Below, piece by piece: positions 52,364-63,600 of a DNA stretch of 64,000 nucleotides. Every line of letters begins with the position of its first letter. Position 1 is the stretch's first letter. Source of the stretch: Sphingomonadales bacterium (GTDB lineage: Bacteria > Pseudomonadota > Alphaproteobacteria > SMXS01); NCBI GenBank assembly GCA_022844405.1, contig JALHLV010000001.1, forward strand, positions 248,001-312,000, in the 5' to 3' direction. The notes beneath the pieces are model-generated. The model saw nothing but the letters and a program-made list of their open reading frames with translations, ran no database searches and was not told the DNA's origin. Position numbers and translations under genes: made by a program.

Positions 52364-53029
52364 TCACACACCCTGCCCACTATTCATGCTGATCGCAAAA
52401 TCCGACACGAACGGGTTCCATTTGCGCTCGTTGCCGAAGGTCGAGGTGCCGCCGTGGCCGGGGACGAAGGTGATGTCGTCGCCGAACGCCCACAGCTTGT
52501 TGGTGATGGCGTCGATCAGGTGGCCGTAGTTCCCCTGCGGCAGGTCGGTGCGGCCGATGGAGCCCTGGAACAGCACGTCGCCGACGATGGCGATGCGCGA
52601 CGTCCGGCTGATGAACACCACGTGGCCGGGCGTGTGGCCGGGGCAATGGACGACGTCGAGCACTTCCTCGCCGACGGTGACGGTGTCGCCGTCCTCCAGC
52701 CAGCGGGTCGGCACGAAGGTGCGGGCCTCGGGGAAGCGGTAGCGCTCGGCCGACTTGGGCAGGGCGTCGATCAGGAACTGGTCGCGCCGGTGCGGGCCCT
52801 CGATCGGCACGTTCAGCTTCTCGGCCAGGTCAGCGGTGGCGCCGGCGTGATCGAGATGGGCATGGGTGATCAGGATTTTCTCGATGGTGACGCCGTTTTC
52901 CTCGGCGACGGCGAGGATCTTGTCCAGGTCGCCGCCCGGATCGGTGACCGCGCCGCGCATGGTCTTCTCGCACCAGATCACACAAGAGTTCTGGGCGAAC
53001 GGCGTCACGGGGTTGATGGCCACCTTCAT
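52364..53029 (-). CDS. Metallo-beta-lactamase-fold hydrolase (glyoxalase II-like)
   Basis: A 221-residue MBL-fold enzyme. The di-metal site is seen in ITHAHLDHAGATADLA (HxHxDH), VVHCPGHTPGHV, VGDVLFQGSIGRTDLP and FVPGHGGTSTFGNE. This set matches the YcbL/GloB-like group that hydrolyses thioesters such as S-lactoylglutathione. Start MKVAINPVTPFAQN at 53029. Confidence 0.93.
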   Translation of the reverse strand: MKVAINPVTPFAQNSCVIWCEKTMRGAVTDPGGDLDKILAVAEENGVTIEKILITHAHLDHAGATADLAEKLNVPIEGPHRRDQFLIDALPKSAERYRFPEARTFVPTRWLEDGDTVTVGEEVLDVVHCPGHTPGHVVFISRTSRIAIVGDVLFQGSIGRTDLPQGNYGHLIDAITNKLWAFGDDITFVPGHGGTSTFGNERKWNPFVSDFAISMNSGQGV

Positions 53030-53100
53030 GTCGATATCCTGCGCGCATCCATTGTTCACGAACACATAGCGCCGAAGGGCGCGCAAGACCAGAGGAACCA

Positions 53101-53250
53101 ATGCGGGCGATGCTGCAACGGGTGACGGAAGCCGCGCTGCTGGCGGACGAGGGCGTGCCCGTCGAGACCGGAAGATTCGCCGCCTCCATGACGGAGTCGC
53201 TGGTCGATGACGGTCCTTTCACCATCTGGATGGATTCGCGGGAAGCCTGA
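53101..53250 (+). pseudogene. Internally deleted dtd (D-aminoacyl-tRNA deacylase) remnant
   Basis: A 49-codon ORF reads MRAMLQRVTEAAL, then jumps to EGVPVETGRFAASMTESLVDDGPFTIWMD. These are the opening (MRALLQRV) and the final conserved block (PVETGRFGADMxVSLxNDGPVTxxL) of D-aminoacyl-tRNA deacylase, a protein of about 145 residues. Around 95 codons, including the SQFTL catalytic motif, are missing, apparently as an in-frame deletion. Start and stop are kept. The product cannot be an active deacylase. It is divergent from the MBL gene. Confidence 0.8.
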
Positions 53251-53299
53251 CCATGACCGTGCTACCGTCGCGGCCGGACAAGACAGGAAGGAGCGCGTC

Positions 53300-53656
53300 A
53301 TGAAGGTTTACGGCATTCAGATCCTCGTCAGCGATTACGATGCGGCGCGCGCCTTTTATGTGGACACGCTCGGCCTGCCGCTTGCCTGGGACCTCGCCGG
53401 GATGGGCGCCTTCGGCGTCGTCGTCGAGCCGGTGCAGTTCATCGTCACCACGGCAGGCGAAAACGAAGGCGCCATGGGGGCCAAGCCGGGCCGGTTCCTG
53501 GGCGTCTCGATTGCCGTCGACGACATCGAGGCCGTCTACCGCGACCTCACCGCCAAGGGCGTGCCGTTCGAAGGCTCGCCGGAGACCCAGCCCTGGGGCG
53601 GCACGCTCGCCTATTTCCGCGATCCGTCCGGCAACATCTTGACATTGATGGCGTGA
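53300..53656 (+). CDS. VOC-family (glyoxalase/bleomycin resistance) protein
   Basis: A 118-residue vicinal-oxygen-chelate protein with two beta-alpha-beta-beta-beta modules: VYGIQILVSDYDAARAFYVDTLGLPLAWD and RFLGVSIAVDDIEAVYRDLTAKGVPFEGSP, ending YFRDPSGNILTLMA. A metal site is likely but substrate unknown. ATG 53300 follows AGGAAGGAGC. Confidence 0.92.
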   Translation: MKVYGIQILVSDYDAARAFYVDTLGLPLAWDLAGMGAFGVVVEPVQFIVTTAGENEGAMGAKPGRFLGVSIAVDDIEAVYRDLTAKGVPFEGSPETQPWGGTLAYFRDPSGNILTLMA

Positions 53657-53753
53657 TCCCGAGGTTGCGAAATCTTGGGTAAAGTGTAGTACCAATCCCA
53701 CTCACATCGTTGTCATCCCGGCGAAGGAGCGTGTGAAGATCTCAATATGCGAC

Positions 53754-53901
53754 GTCATTCCCGCGCACGCGGGAACCCAGTCGGTCGTAGGGCCCAGTAC
53801 TCGACATGGGCTCCGTTAACGAAAAGAGTCTTTCGTTGTATGGAGCGGTTCAGCGGCTCTTGCCCTTTCCCCAACTGGGTTCCCGCGTGCGCGGGAATGA
53901 C
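53754..53901. mobile_element. 148-base element with perfect 28-base terminal inverted repeats
   Basis: The ends 53754-53781 and 53874-53901 are exact reverse complements, starting GTCATTCCCGCGCACGCGGG. Each arm is itself a hairpin. No gene lies within. The centre contains TCGACATGGGCTCC, close to the inner words of the elements at 19349 and 50341. The whole 312-base gap 53657-53968 contains only this element and a loose GTCATCCCGGCGAAG half-repeat at 53712. Confidence 0.7.
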
Positions 53902-53968
53902 GGCGCTTTGTGAGACTGATTCACAAGCTCGCAAGCCGGCATGACACCGTATTTCTGATCGACGAGCC

Positions 53969-54628
53969 ATGACCTCCAGCGACCGCCATTCCATCGGCCA
54001 GTCCGTGATCGACGCATGCCTCGCCATGACGGCGCTCGGCGTCAATCACGGCACGTCGGGCAACGGCTCGGCGCGCTGGCAAGACGGTTTCCTGGTGACG
54101 CCGACCGGCCTGCGCTACGAGGACCTGAAGCCGGCCGACCTGGTCTATGTCACGCTGGACGGCCTTGCGCACGGGCCGCTCGAGCCGTCGAGCGAGTGGC
54201 GCATGCACTGCGACATCTACCGGGCGCGGCCCGAGATGAACGCGGTGCTGCACGCCCATCCGCCCTATGCCACGGCGCTGTCGTGCCTGCGCGAGGGCAT
54301 CCCGCGGTTCCATTACATGGTCGCGGCGGCGGGCGGGCCGGATATCCGCTGTGCGGACTATGCGCTCTACGGCAGCGCCGCGCTGTCCGCCGCCATGGTG
54401 AAGGCGCTCGACGGAAGGAAAGCCTGTCTGCTGGCCAATCACGGCATGATCGTCTGCGAGACGACCATGCAACGCGCCCTGTCGCTCGCCGTCGAGGTCG
54501 AGGCGCTGGCGCGGCAATACTGCATCGCCCGGCAGACCGGCACGCCGGTGCTGCTGACCGAGGCGCAGATGGACGAGGCGCTGGCGCGCTACGCGACCTA
54601 TGGAGAGCAGCCCGGGGGCAAGGCATGA
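53969..54628 (+). CDS. Class II aldolase (probable 5-deoxyribulose / methylthioribulose phosphate aldolase)
   Basis: A 219-residue class II aldolase/adducin-family protein. The zinc-binding His are in [14 protein letters not shown] and [11 protein letters not shown], and [26 protein letters not shown] is the phosphate loop. Its ATG-coupled neighbour is mtnA, so its likely substrate is a 5-substituted ribulose-1-phosphate: Ald2 of the DHAP shunt (deoxyribose / methylthioribose salvage) is the best match by context. The alternative is L-fuculose-phosphate aldolase. Confidence 0.87.
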   Translation: MTSSDRHSIGQSVIDACLAMTALGVNHGTSGNGSARWQDGFLVTPTGLRYEDLKPADLVYVTLDGLAHGPLEPSSEWRMHCDIYRARPEMNAVLHAHPPYATALSCLREGIPRFHYMVAAAGGPDIRCADYALYGSAALSAAMVKALDGRKACLLANHGMIVCETTMQRALSLAVEVEALARQYCIARQTGTPVLLTEAQMDEALARYATYGEQPGGKA

Positions 54629-55713
54629 AGGTGGAAGGTGTGGCGCAGCGGCCGATCCGGCTGCATCACGACGGCTGGTCGGTGGACGTCATCGACCAGA
54701 CAAGGCTGCCGCACCGGATGGAGATCGTCACGCTGCGCACCCTCGATCACGCGGCCCATGCCATCGAGTCCATGCAGGTGCGCGGCGCGCCGCTGATCGG
54801 CGCGACGGCGGCCTATGGCATGGCGCTCGCCATGCGCGCCGACGCCAGCGACGTGGCCATGGGCATCGCCGCCGACCGGCTGCTGGCGACGCGGCCCACG
54901 GCGGTCAATCTGCGCTGGGCGGTCGAGGAGATGCTGGGCGCGCTGTTCACTGTGCGCCCCAACGAGCGGGTCGAGGCGGCCTACCGGCGTGCCGGCGACA
55001 TCTGCGAGGAGGACGTGGCGATCTGCCATGCCATCGGCGCCCACGGCCTGACGCTGATCGAGCAGGCCGCCGCCCGCAAGCCGGGCGAGGCGGTCAACAT
55101 CCTGACCCATTGCAACGCCGGCTGGCTCGCCTGCGTCGACTGGGGCACGGCGACCGCGCCGATCTACATGGCCCACGACGCGGGTATTCCGGTGCATGTC
55201 TGGGTCGACGAGACCAGGCCGCGCAACCAGGGCGCTTCGCTGACCGCGTGGGAGCTGGGCCAGCACGGCGTGCCGCACACGCTGATCTCGGACAATTCGG
55301 GCGGCCACCTGATGCAGCGCGGCCTTGTCGACCTGTGCATCGTCGGCACCGACCGCACCACGGCGACCGGCGACGTGGCCAACAAGATCGGTACCTATCT
55401 GAAGGCATTGGCGGCGCACGACAACGGCGTGCCGTTCTACGTGGCGCTGCCGTCGACCACCATCGACTGGACGCTGGATGACGGCTTCGCCATTCCGATC
55501 GAGCAGCGGGCGGGCGAAGAGCTGACCCATCTCACCGGGCGCACCAAATGGGGCGAGACTGTGACGATCTCGTTGGCGCCGAAAGGCACGCCGGCGCGCA
55601 ATGACGCCTTTGATGTGACGCCGGCGCGGCTGGTGACCGGGCTGGTCACCGAACGCGGCATCGCCGAGGCGAGCCGGGAAGGGCTGAAGGCGCTGTTTCC
55701 GGAGCGGCGCTAG
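54625..55713 (+). CDS. mtnA: Methylthioribose-1-phosphate isomerase
   Basis: A 362-residue isomerase that turns 5-methylthioribose-1-phosphate (or 5-deoxyribose-1-phosphate) into the ribulose form. Hallmarks: [23 protein letters not shown], the catalytic Cys in [18 protein letters not shown] and Asp in [21 protein letters not shown]. Its start overlaps the aldolase stop (ATGA). Neither mtnK nor mtnP is in the window, so substrate supply must come from elsewhere. Confidence 0.95.
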   Translation: MKVEGVAQRPIRLHHDGWSVDVIDQTRLPHRMEIVTLRTLDHAAHAIESMQVRGAPLIGATAAYGMALAMRADASDVAMGIAADRLLATRPTAVNLRWAVEEMLGALFTVRPNERVEAAYRRAGDICEEDVAICHAIGAHGLTLIEQAAARKPGEAVNILTHCNAGWLACVDWGTATAPIYMAHDAGIPVHVWVDETRPRNQGASLTAWELGQHGVPHTLISDNSGGHLMQRGLVDLCIVGTDRTTATGDVANKIGTYLKALAAHDNGVPFYVALPSTTIDWTLDDGFAIPIEQRAGEELTHLTGRTKWGETVTISLAPKGTPARNDAFDVTPARLVTGLVTERGIAEASREGLKALFPERR

Positions 55714-55904
55714 CGCGTGATGGCGGCCGTCCGGGCCTGTTTCCGGCCAATCCGCCAGCGATGGTCCAGTTCGGCCTGGCAGTCCCGCACCAGCGCAGCG
55801 TCGCCATTGCGGTGCGCGCGGACCAGAATCAGGATCAGGTCCTGCCGGCTGCGGCGCCCCAGCAGGGAGATGGTTTGGGACGGTTGGACGAGGTGTGCGG
55901 GCAC
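55710..55904 (-). CDS. Possible small protein of unknown function
   Basis: A 64-residue ORF from GTG 55904, convergent with mtnA and sharing a CTAG stop with it. The centre [28 protein letters not shown] has the look of a real helical segment. There is no clear ribosome-binding site, so this is tentative. Confidence 0.4.
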   Translation of the reverse strand: MPAHLVQPSQTISLLGRRSRQDLILILVRAHRNGDAALVRDCQAELDHRWRIGRKQARTAAITR

Positions 55905-56065
55905 TTCTGGAGTCCAGATAGCCTTATTTACGCCATGTTTTAGCCAGCTACCGCCTCAATTGCAACCCTTGGCTGGGGCCTTTCGCCCCAAAAATGCACG
56001 CGATTGCCACTCTTTGCAGCCGTTGCAGTCGGTTGACGAAGACGCCCATCGGTGCACATAGTGGA

Positions 56066-56170
56066 CTCGTTCCAGGGGTGCCCTCAGGGCTGAGAGGACG
56101 CGGGGAAGTGCCGCGCAAACCCTTCGAACCTGATCCGGGTCATGCCGGCGAAGGGAAGGAGCTTCCGGAC
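56066..56170 (+). promoter_or_regulatory. TPP riboswitch (THI element)
   Basis: The thi-box core is present: CAGGGGTGCCC, GGGCTGAGAGG, then ACCCTTCGAACCTGATCCGGGTCATGCCGGCG with the final GAAGGGAAGGAGC. It lies about 50 bases before thiC. TPP binding should lower thiC expression. Confidence 0.96.
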
Positions 56171-56190
56171 ACTCCGTTTCCCGCACATGA

Positions 56191-58059
<1,869 letters not shown>

Positions 58060-58163
58060 AGCGTACCCGCGCTATCTTCGGCCGTCATCCCGGGACACAA
58101 CACGGAGGCCTCGGCTTGGACCTGCGAGTTCGGCACATGAACTTGAGTACAAGGCGCTGCACC

Positions 58164-58190
58164 CAAAAAAAGCAGGCCAGATTGGCCTGC
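58164..58190 (-). terminator. Rho-independent terminator of the secreted Gly/Arg-rich protein gene
   Basis: On the minus strand GCAGGCCA and TGGCCTGC form a perfect 8-base stem with a three-base loop, followed by seven or eight T. It lies 39 bases past the stop of the gene at 58229-58762. Confidence 0.9.
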
Positions 58191-58228
58191 CTTAAGTTTC
58201 GCCGAAATTTAAGTCTTGGCTGGTGTAG

Positions 58229-58762
58229 TTAGCGTCGGCGGCGGTGTCCGCCGAAGCCGCCGCGGCGCTCCCTCATACGGTAGCCGCCATCGGACCCGCC
58301 GCCAAGGCGACGACCACCATACTGACGATCGTTACCGCCGAGACGACGACCGCCGTAGTAGCGCTCGTTGTCGCCGAGACGACGCTCGCCGTACTGACGA
58401 TAGTTCCCGCCGCGATAGCCGTTCTGCCGCCAATCGCCATAGCCGCGCTGCATGCCTCGCCGGGGGGCGTAGTCCTGGCTAAAGCCATGCCGCTGGTAGC
58501 GGTCGGGGCTCATCTCATAGGACGGCGGTGGCGCATTGGCATAGGGGGCCGGCTCGGGCGCCGGCGCGGCATAGGGCTCGGGCTGGTAGTATGGAACGGT
58601 CGGCGGTGCCGCGCAGGGCGGCAGCTCGGTCATGGCCGACTGGGGATCGTAGTAGGACTGGGCATGGGCCGGGGTGGTCGAGGCGATGGCCACCAGGCCG
58701 GCACCAACGGCGATGGCCAGCGCGAGCCGGCGGCTGAGCTTTTCGATGTTGAGCGTCGTCAT
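58229..58762 (-). CDS. Exported low-complexity Tyr/Gly/Arg-rich protein
   Basis: A 177-residue protein with a signal peptide (LAIAVGAGLVAIASTTPAHAQ). The mature region has a Pro/Tyr-rich part (PYYQPEPYAAPAPEPAPY) and then repeats of the type YGGRRLGGNDRQYGGRRLGG, ending in GGHRRRR. It has no enzyme signature; the composition suggests an RNA- or surface-binding, or structural, exported protein. An intrinsic terminator follows. Confidence 0.8.
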   Translation of the reverse strand: MTTLNIEKLSRRLALAIAVGAGLVAIASTTPAHAQSYYDPQSAMTELPPCAAPPTVPYYQPEPYAAPAPEPAPYANAPPPSYEMSPDRYQRHGFSQDYAPRRGMQRGYGDWRQNGYRGGNYRQYGERRLGDNERYYGGRRLGGNDRQYGGRRLGGGSDGGYRMRERRGGFGGHRRRR

Positions 58763-58936
58763 GTTCTGTCTCCTGGGGTACTAGATGTCCCAAGGACACA
58801 CTGCATCCGAATGGCCGGATTCCGTCTAAATCAGCACCGAAAATATTTTTGAGGTACCAGCTTCCGGATTTGCCGGAATCCACGACTCCATCCGTATCCT
58901 GCATGAGGCTTTTCTCTTGAGTCGGTTGGAGGCAAG

Positions 58937-59821
58937 ATGAGAATCTTACCTCGATACCGGGAAAAAGCATCAAGAGATTGTAAGTCTGAAATCGGAGAAA
59001 AAATCGTGTCGGAGAAAATTGTTGTAACCATCGAATCGTTGGTCGGACTGTTCATCCCTGAAAGCTCACGGCTTAAAGTATTCACTACTGATATGAAGAG
59101 AATTTTTATAGATTTGATAAATATTTATCCGCCCATGGCATTATATTTTGAGAAAAATACACATCTTATTCAAGATTGTCTCTTGAGCGTTCTAAAGCGT
59201 ATATGGAACATCGAGGTAGTTTTTCAGGGAGATAATTGGCGTCTCAATAAGGATTGGGCAATGGAGTATGTGTTGAGGGTATTCTATGTAGAATTATGTA
59301 TTCTTTTAAAAGAAGGCTTTATTGAAAATGGAAAAAAATCCGAAAAACTGAAAATAATAGAAGAAGTATTCAGGGATATTGTAGAAACTCCAAGAAATAC
59401 AACTTTATCTAAAGAATTCATTGCAAGGGTTGAAATAGAGATGTACGCTATGAGATTCTCTGATGATCGGGATATCATGGATATTCTCCATGTGTTTAGA
59501 TCCCTGGACGATGATGTCGATACGGCTCTTTTTTCGAAATCCGCTGGCAAGGGTAACCCCCGAAAGGCTTCACCTGTCAGCATGTTGGGAGAAGGCCATG
59601 TTGCCTGGGGCGAAACGTCCCTTGGCGTTGTCGGCAAGCAGAAGCCACAATACGTGGCTCCCTACAATGACATCTCAAACCAAGCATTGGCCGCTGAACT
59701 GAATCAAGATCTCAGCGCGCAGCGGCACGACTGGACCAGTGACCAAGTAGCGACAAAGCTGCAAAAGCTTAGGCGCTATGTCAGTAAGGTTCTCGGCGAT
59801 ACAAAGGTCATGATGTCATGA
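58937..59821 (+). CDS. Gene A of unknown-system operon: 294-aa protein with AT-rich 5' part
   Basis: A 294-residue soluble protein that I do not recognise. Residues up to about 190 are helical, Ile/Leu/Lys/Glu-rich and encoded by DNA unusually AT-rich for this genome (most marked at 59060-59460); the last 100 residues (from GKGNPRKASPVSMLG on) have a more typical base content. ATG 58937 follows TTGGAGGC; a GTG at 59007 is an alternative. It heads a chain of overlapping genes, ending in ATGA with the micro-ORF. The AT-rich part indicates transfer. Confidence 0.7.
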   Translation: MRILPRYREKASRDCKSEIGEKIVSEKIVVTIESLVGLFIPESSRLKVFTTDMKRIFIDLINIYPPMALYFEKNTHLIQDCLLSVLKRIWNIEVVFQGDNWRLNKDWAMEYVLRVFYVELCILLKEGFIENGKKSEKLKIIEEVFRDIVETPRNTTLSKEFIARVEIEMYAMRFSDDRDIMDILHVFRSLDDDVDTALFSKSAGKGNPRKASPVSMLGEGHVAWGETSLGVVGKQKPQYVAPYNDISNQALAAELNQDLSAQRHDWTSDQVATKLQKLRRYVSKVLGDTKVMMS

Positions 59822-59946
59822 TCTCGTTGGAGGTAGCCTCTTCGCCGTATCAGGCTCGCCAATCTGTCTTAAATCGGATTGGCAAGGCCTTTACACAACG
59901 TTCCTTTTCCTTTGCTCGATCGAGCCAGTTCGGAGCCGAACAATGA
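59818..59946 (+). CDS. 42-aa micro-ORF coupled to both neighbours
   Basis: The ORF MISLEVASSPYQARQSVLNR...SSQFGAEQ begins with an ATG that overlaps the stop of gene A (ATGA) and ends with a TGA that overlaps the ATG of gene B (ATGA). Both junctions have the same four-base form, so a ribosome could move through all three genes. The product is small, basic and soluble. It might also be a leader that couples A to B and have no function of its own. A GCCAATC...GATTGGC hairpin lies in it (59858-59883). Confidence 0.5.
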   Translation: MISLEVASSPYQARQSVLNRIGKAFTQRSFSFARSSQFGAEQ

Positions 59947-60695
59947 CCAAGCTCTCGAAAGCTGAGAAACTCCAGATTCTAGTCGATCTTCTGCAGTCCG
60001 GAAATCGACAGCATGTCGATGCTGCCGAGAGCTTCCCGGCAGTACTACTGGTGAGTGACGAAGAGCAAGATCAAGTCAGGGCGGTCATGATCAAGGCCCT
60101 AGGTCTTCCAGAAAATTGGCTTCATGACCATGGCGACTTCGGTGAGATTCGGGCCCTGCTGGAAGGCGCGGCCCAGACCCCTTCGGCGATTTCCCATCAT
60201 GTTTCCGAAAGCACTTCCGTCTTGCAGGATGCGGTCGATGATATGGTAGCGGCTATTGCCAGTTACAAACGGCGCCTCGTCGAATCCAGGGTGCTGCTGC
60301 TTGATTTTTATTTCAGCGAAAAGAACAGGCCGGCTGGTGCGCTTGCCGCCGACAAGTTGCCTCAGATTCCGGCCGCGGGAACGACGCCCAGCGTTCGGGT
60401 GAGTTGGGAGCAATCCGGGCAGAAATGGTCGCTGAAGGGCTTTAAGCGGGACCGTGAATTCGAGGTAGAACTGCGCCCGGAGGAGGGCGCTGCCGGGAAA
60501 CCGGTCGCCATCAGTTGGCTCAACGCCAGATCAGGCAAGCTGGATCGCTTTGCGGTCACTAATGTTGAGGACCGGTACTTGGTTCGCATAGGGCTCGCCA
60601 ACCTGCAAATGCAGTTGGAGGTGTTGGAGAGGGCAGCTTCCGGCCATGCCCCGGAGGGGGGACTGCCCCTCGTCGAATTCACAGAATCTCCGTGA
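59943..60695 (+). CDS. Gene B of unknown-system operon: 250-aa protein
   Basis: A 250-residue protein without a recognised domain. The first ~120 residues are helical (KAEKLQILVDLLQSG, AVDDMVAAIASYKRRLVESR); the rest looks beta-rich (VRVSWEQSGQKWSLKGFKRDREFEVELRP and RFAVTNVEDRYLVRIGLANLQMQLEVLE). There is no signal peptide. Its TGA shares one base with the next ATG (TGATG), so it is coupled to gene C and probably a partner of it. Confidence 0.75.
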   Translation: MTKLSKAEKLQILVDLLQSGNRQHVDAAESFPAVLLVSDEEQDQVRAVMIKALGLPENWLHDHGDFGEIRALLEGAAQTPSAISHHVSESTSVLQDAVDDMVAAIASYKRRLVESRVLLLDFYFSEKNRPAGALAADKLPQIPAAGTTPSVRVSWEQSGQKWSLKGFKRDREFEVELRPEEGAAGKPVAISWLNARSGKLDRFAVTNVEDRYLVRIGLANLQMQLEVLERAASGHAPEGGLPLVEFTESP

Positions 60696-63600
60696 TGGAT
60701 AGTCTCGAAGACATCTGGCTGCGGGACCAGGCGCTCGCGTTGAGCGCGACGTTGCTGGCCGATCTGCCCAATGCCGTGGATCGATGGCGTATCGATGAGG
60801 TGTCGAGGGCAACGCAGGTGATCGCCGATCTGCTGTCCAAAACGAGTCTAACGGTGCTGTCGGATTCCACGATTTCGCTCCTCGCCAGCGTGCCGACTGG
60901 ATATGCCAATGCCGAAGAACTCCAGGATTTCGATGCTGCCACACCGCTGACACCCTTCCTCGCTCAGGTAAGGCAGGAAGTGGAGGCCAGAAAGTCGCTC
61001 TTGAACCAACAGGCGAAAAGCGCCGAAAGGCGCGATTGGCCGGAAATTCTGATTTCGCACGCGGTTCACGTCCTCAGCCAGGACCACCTGTCGGTCGAGG
61101 ACTTTCTGAAATGGGTCCAGCGCGTTGTCATGCGGCAGAAGTCGGTCATTGGCTATATCCTCGACAAGCTGGAGGCGGACGGGCAAGGAAACCAAGCAAG
61201 CGAGGATACGAATGCACTTCTAGCGGCGGCCAGGGGAAACTCCAGGCAAACCAGGGATCGCGTCGAGGCCATTGACCGGTTACATCGGCGCATATCTGAA
61301 CTCGCGGGCTCGGGCTACTCCCTTGAATGGTGGACGAGAACCTGCCTGGCCTTTCGCAACAGCCTGTATTGCTGGCCGCTAATGGTGTCGGTGTCGGAGA
61401 TGTCCGAGTTGAATGGCATCAGTCTGCCTGTCGGTCTGTTCCTGTCGCCCGACGACAATAGCAAGGTATATTTCAAGAAGATTGTGTCCCGAGGTTCCCG
61501 GGAGCCGCCTACGCACTTTGTCGCAGCGACGAGGGACCTACCTGCACACTTAACCGGCAGCAAACTTTACTGGAATCGGGAATGGGGTGATTCCTTCGTC
61601 CGGGGACTGAGGATCGCGAAGGCGTTGTGGAAGAGCCAGAACGGCCGGTTCAACTTCGTTAATTCTGCCGCCGCTGAACACAAGATGAAGGAAAGCCTGA
61701 TCGTCGATCTGGGGCCGGCCTGCGCTATCGTCGACTTCGTCTTCGGTCCACTTCAGGCGGCACGTTTTGAACTCGCCGGTCGAAGCGCGGAAGCCTATTG
61801 GACGCAGGCCGTACTAGGGCTGCTGCTGCCGGGCAGTCAGCTGCCCACCGGCGTGGTGACCGGAAAGGTCGTCGATGCGGATGGTGCGTTTGAGCTGCGC
61901 CATGTCGAGGGTATCCGCAAGAAGCTTGAATATGCCGATCGTGCCGGCTTTTCCCGGATCGTTCTGCCCCCAGGTGAAGAGGATGAGGTCGAGGCATTTC
62001 AGAACCGGTTAAAGTCCATGGGGAATGCCCAACGGATCGAGATGAACGTCTGCCAGAACGCTCGCAGCGCTGCGGACGCGATGCAGCCTTCAGGCTGGCG
62101 TAGAAGCTACTTCCTGCGGTTACCAGAGGTTCAGCAATCTTTCAGCACCAATCTTCGGCGACTTTTCATGAGGCAGCAGCTCGAAAGGGGCGAAGCTATT
62201 AAGCCCGCAGAGCTGCGGACCTATCGCAGGAATCCATGGGAGGCAGCCGAGACGAAGCATCTAGAGAATCTGGACCGGTTCCTCTGCTCGCGGACGAAAG
62301 CGATAAAGTTCTGGGACTGCAGCAAACATCGAACGGACATCGAAAGCGACATCGGCAAGTGGCTTGCCTGGAAGGACGAGCAGGTCAGGGAAGGTCAGGC
62401 CACGGGTGCCCGAGGACCTGGGCTGGGCGTGCTCTGTATCCGTACCGCAGCACGCGACAATGAAATGCGGGTATGGGCGGCGATTGCCGATGCTCTTTGC
62501 GCCAGTCCTGATTGGTGGGAAAAATTCCAGTGGTCTAGCCGGGATCAGGCTGCCGAGTTGCTCGCCCAACTGCTGGGGAACCAAAGGGCCGACCCTACGA
62601 TTAGTGCCTCGCCGGCGCCGGACATCCTTGTAATTTTTGACGGCGGTGATTTCACACGCACCCGGCGGAGCGCGGTGTTCCCGGACGACTTTCGTGGACG
62701 GTGGCGCGAGTTGCTGAACCCAACCAAGGGTACACGCAATACGGCTCGTAAGGCCGATGACCCTCTCAGTGAGGCACTTTTGAGGATGGGCGGTGGCCGA
62801 CTAGGGCCAACCCGCATCATCGTGATTCAGGGAAGTCAGTCGACATCACCATGGCCGTTCCCAGAGGATTTGTCGGACGACGACCGGGCTGCACTACGCA
62901 GGTTATCGATCTTCCGCTATGGCTTCTCCCGGCAGGCGGCGTATTCCATAATCAATTTCAGGCGCCCGACGGCGGATAATCGGGAGTGGCCAGAGATCAT
63001 GGAGCAGCTGGGCCGACTGGTCCAGAAGGGTCTGCTCAAGCGCACGCGCGGCCAGTACCATATTCCGGCGGCCTATCGGCAAGCGTTAAACGGCGCACAC
63101 GTCGATGATCCCGCAATGCATTATCAGGCCGCCAAGGTCTTGGTGCCGATTTTGGAGCCTACCGGGCACTTCCTATCCTCGAATCGTGATCGCGAGTTTG
63201 AGCCGGAGCCCGTTCTCGAGGCCACGTGGCATCTCAGCAAAGCGAGGGACTTGCTATCGAAACGGGACATATCGCTCCGTCCGCGATGCAGCGATGCTGC
63301 CTCGCGCCTGAATTTTCTCCGTCCGTTTCCCGACTGGGACACGGTCTTCGAGCTTCGCGCTCATCCGCAGACGCAGAATGCCGCAGTGGAATTGGGCCGA
63401 GAACTTTTGAGCCGAGAGCAAGAGTCAGCAAAGCGCCTGCCCCACAGTTCCAGGATAGCGGCGCATCTGGCTACGATCGCCAGATTATCCGGGTCAAATC
63501 TAGATGAAATGCGTCTTCAGAGTTTACAGACTGAAGTGGAATATTACATCACGATGGCGCACAAAAGTATAACCACTACATTTACGTCGGCACGGTGGGG

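Noticed and set aside
54545-54570. Similarity of GCCGGTGCTGCTGACCGAGG in the aldolase gene to the riboswitch-derived hairpin
   Set aside because: It differs at the position after GCTGCT, has no TTCG loop, and lies in conserved coding sequence; the likeness is due to common codons (TPVLLTE).
58229-58762. Repetitive DNA at 58250-58480 as a CRISPR or tandem satellite
   Set aside because: The repetition follows codons for YGGRRLGG-type protein repeats in a gene with a signal peptide and a terminator; units vary and have no spacers.
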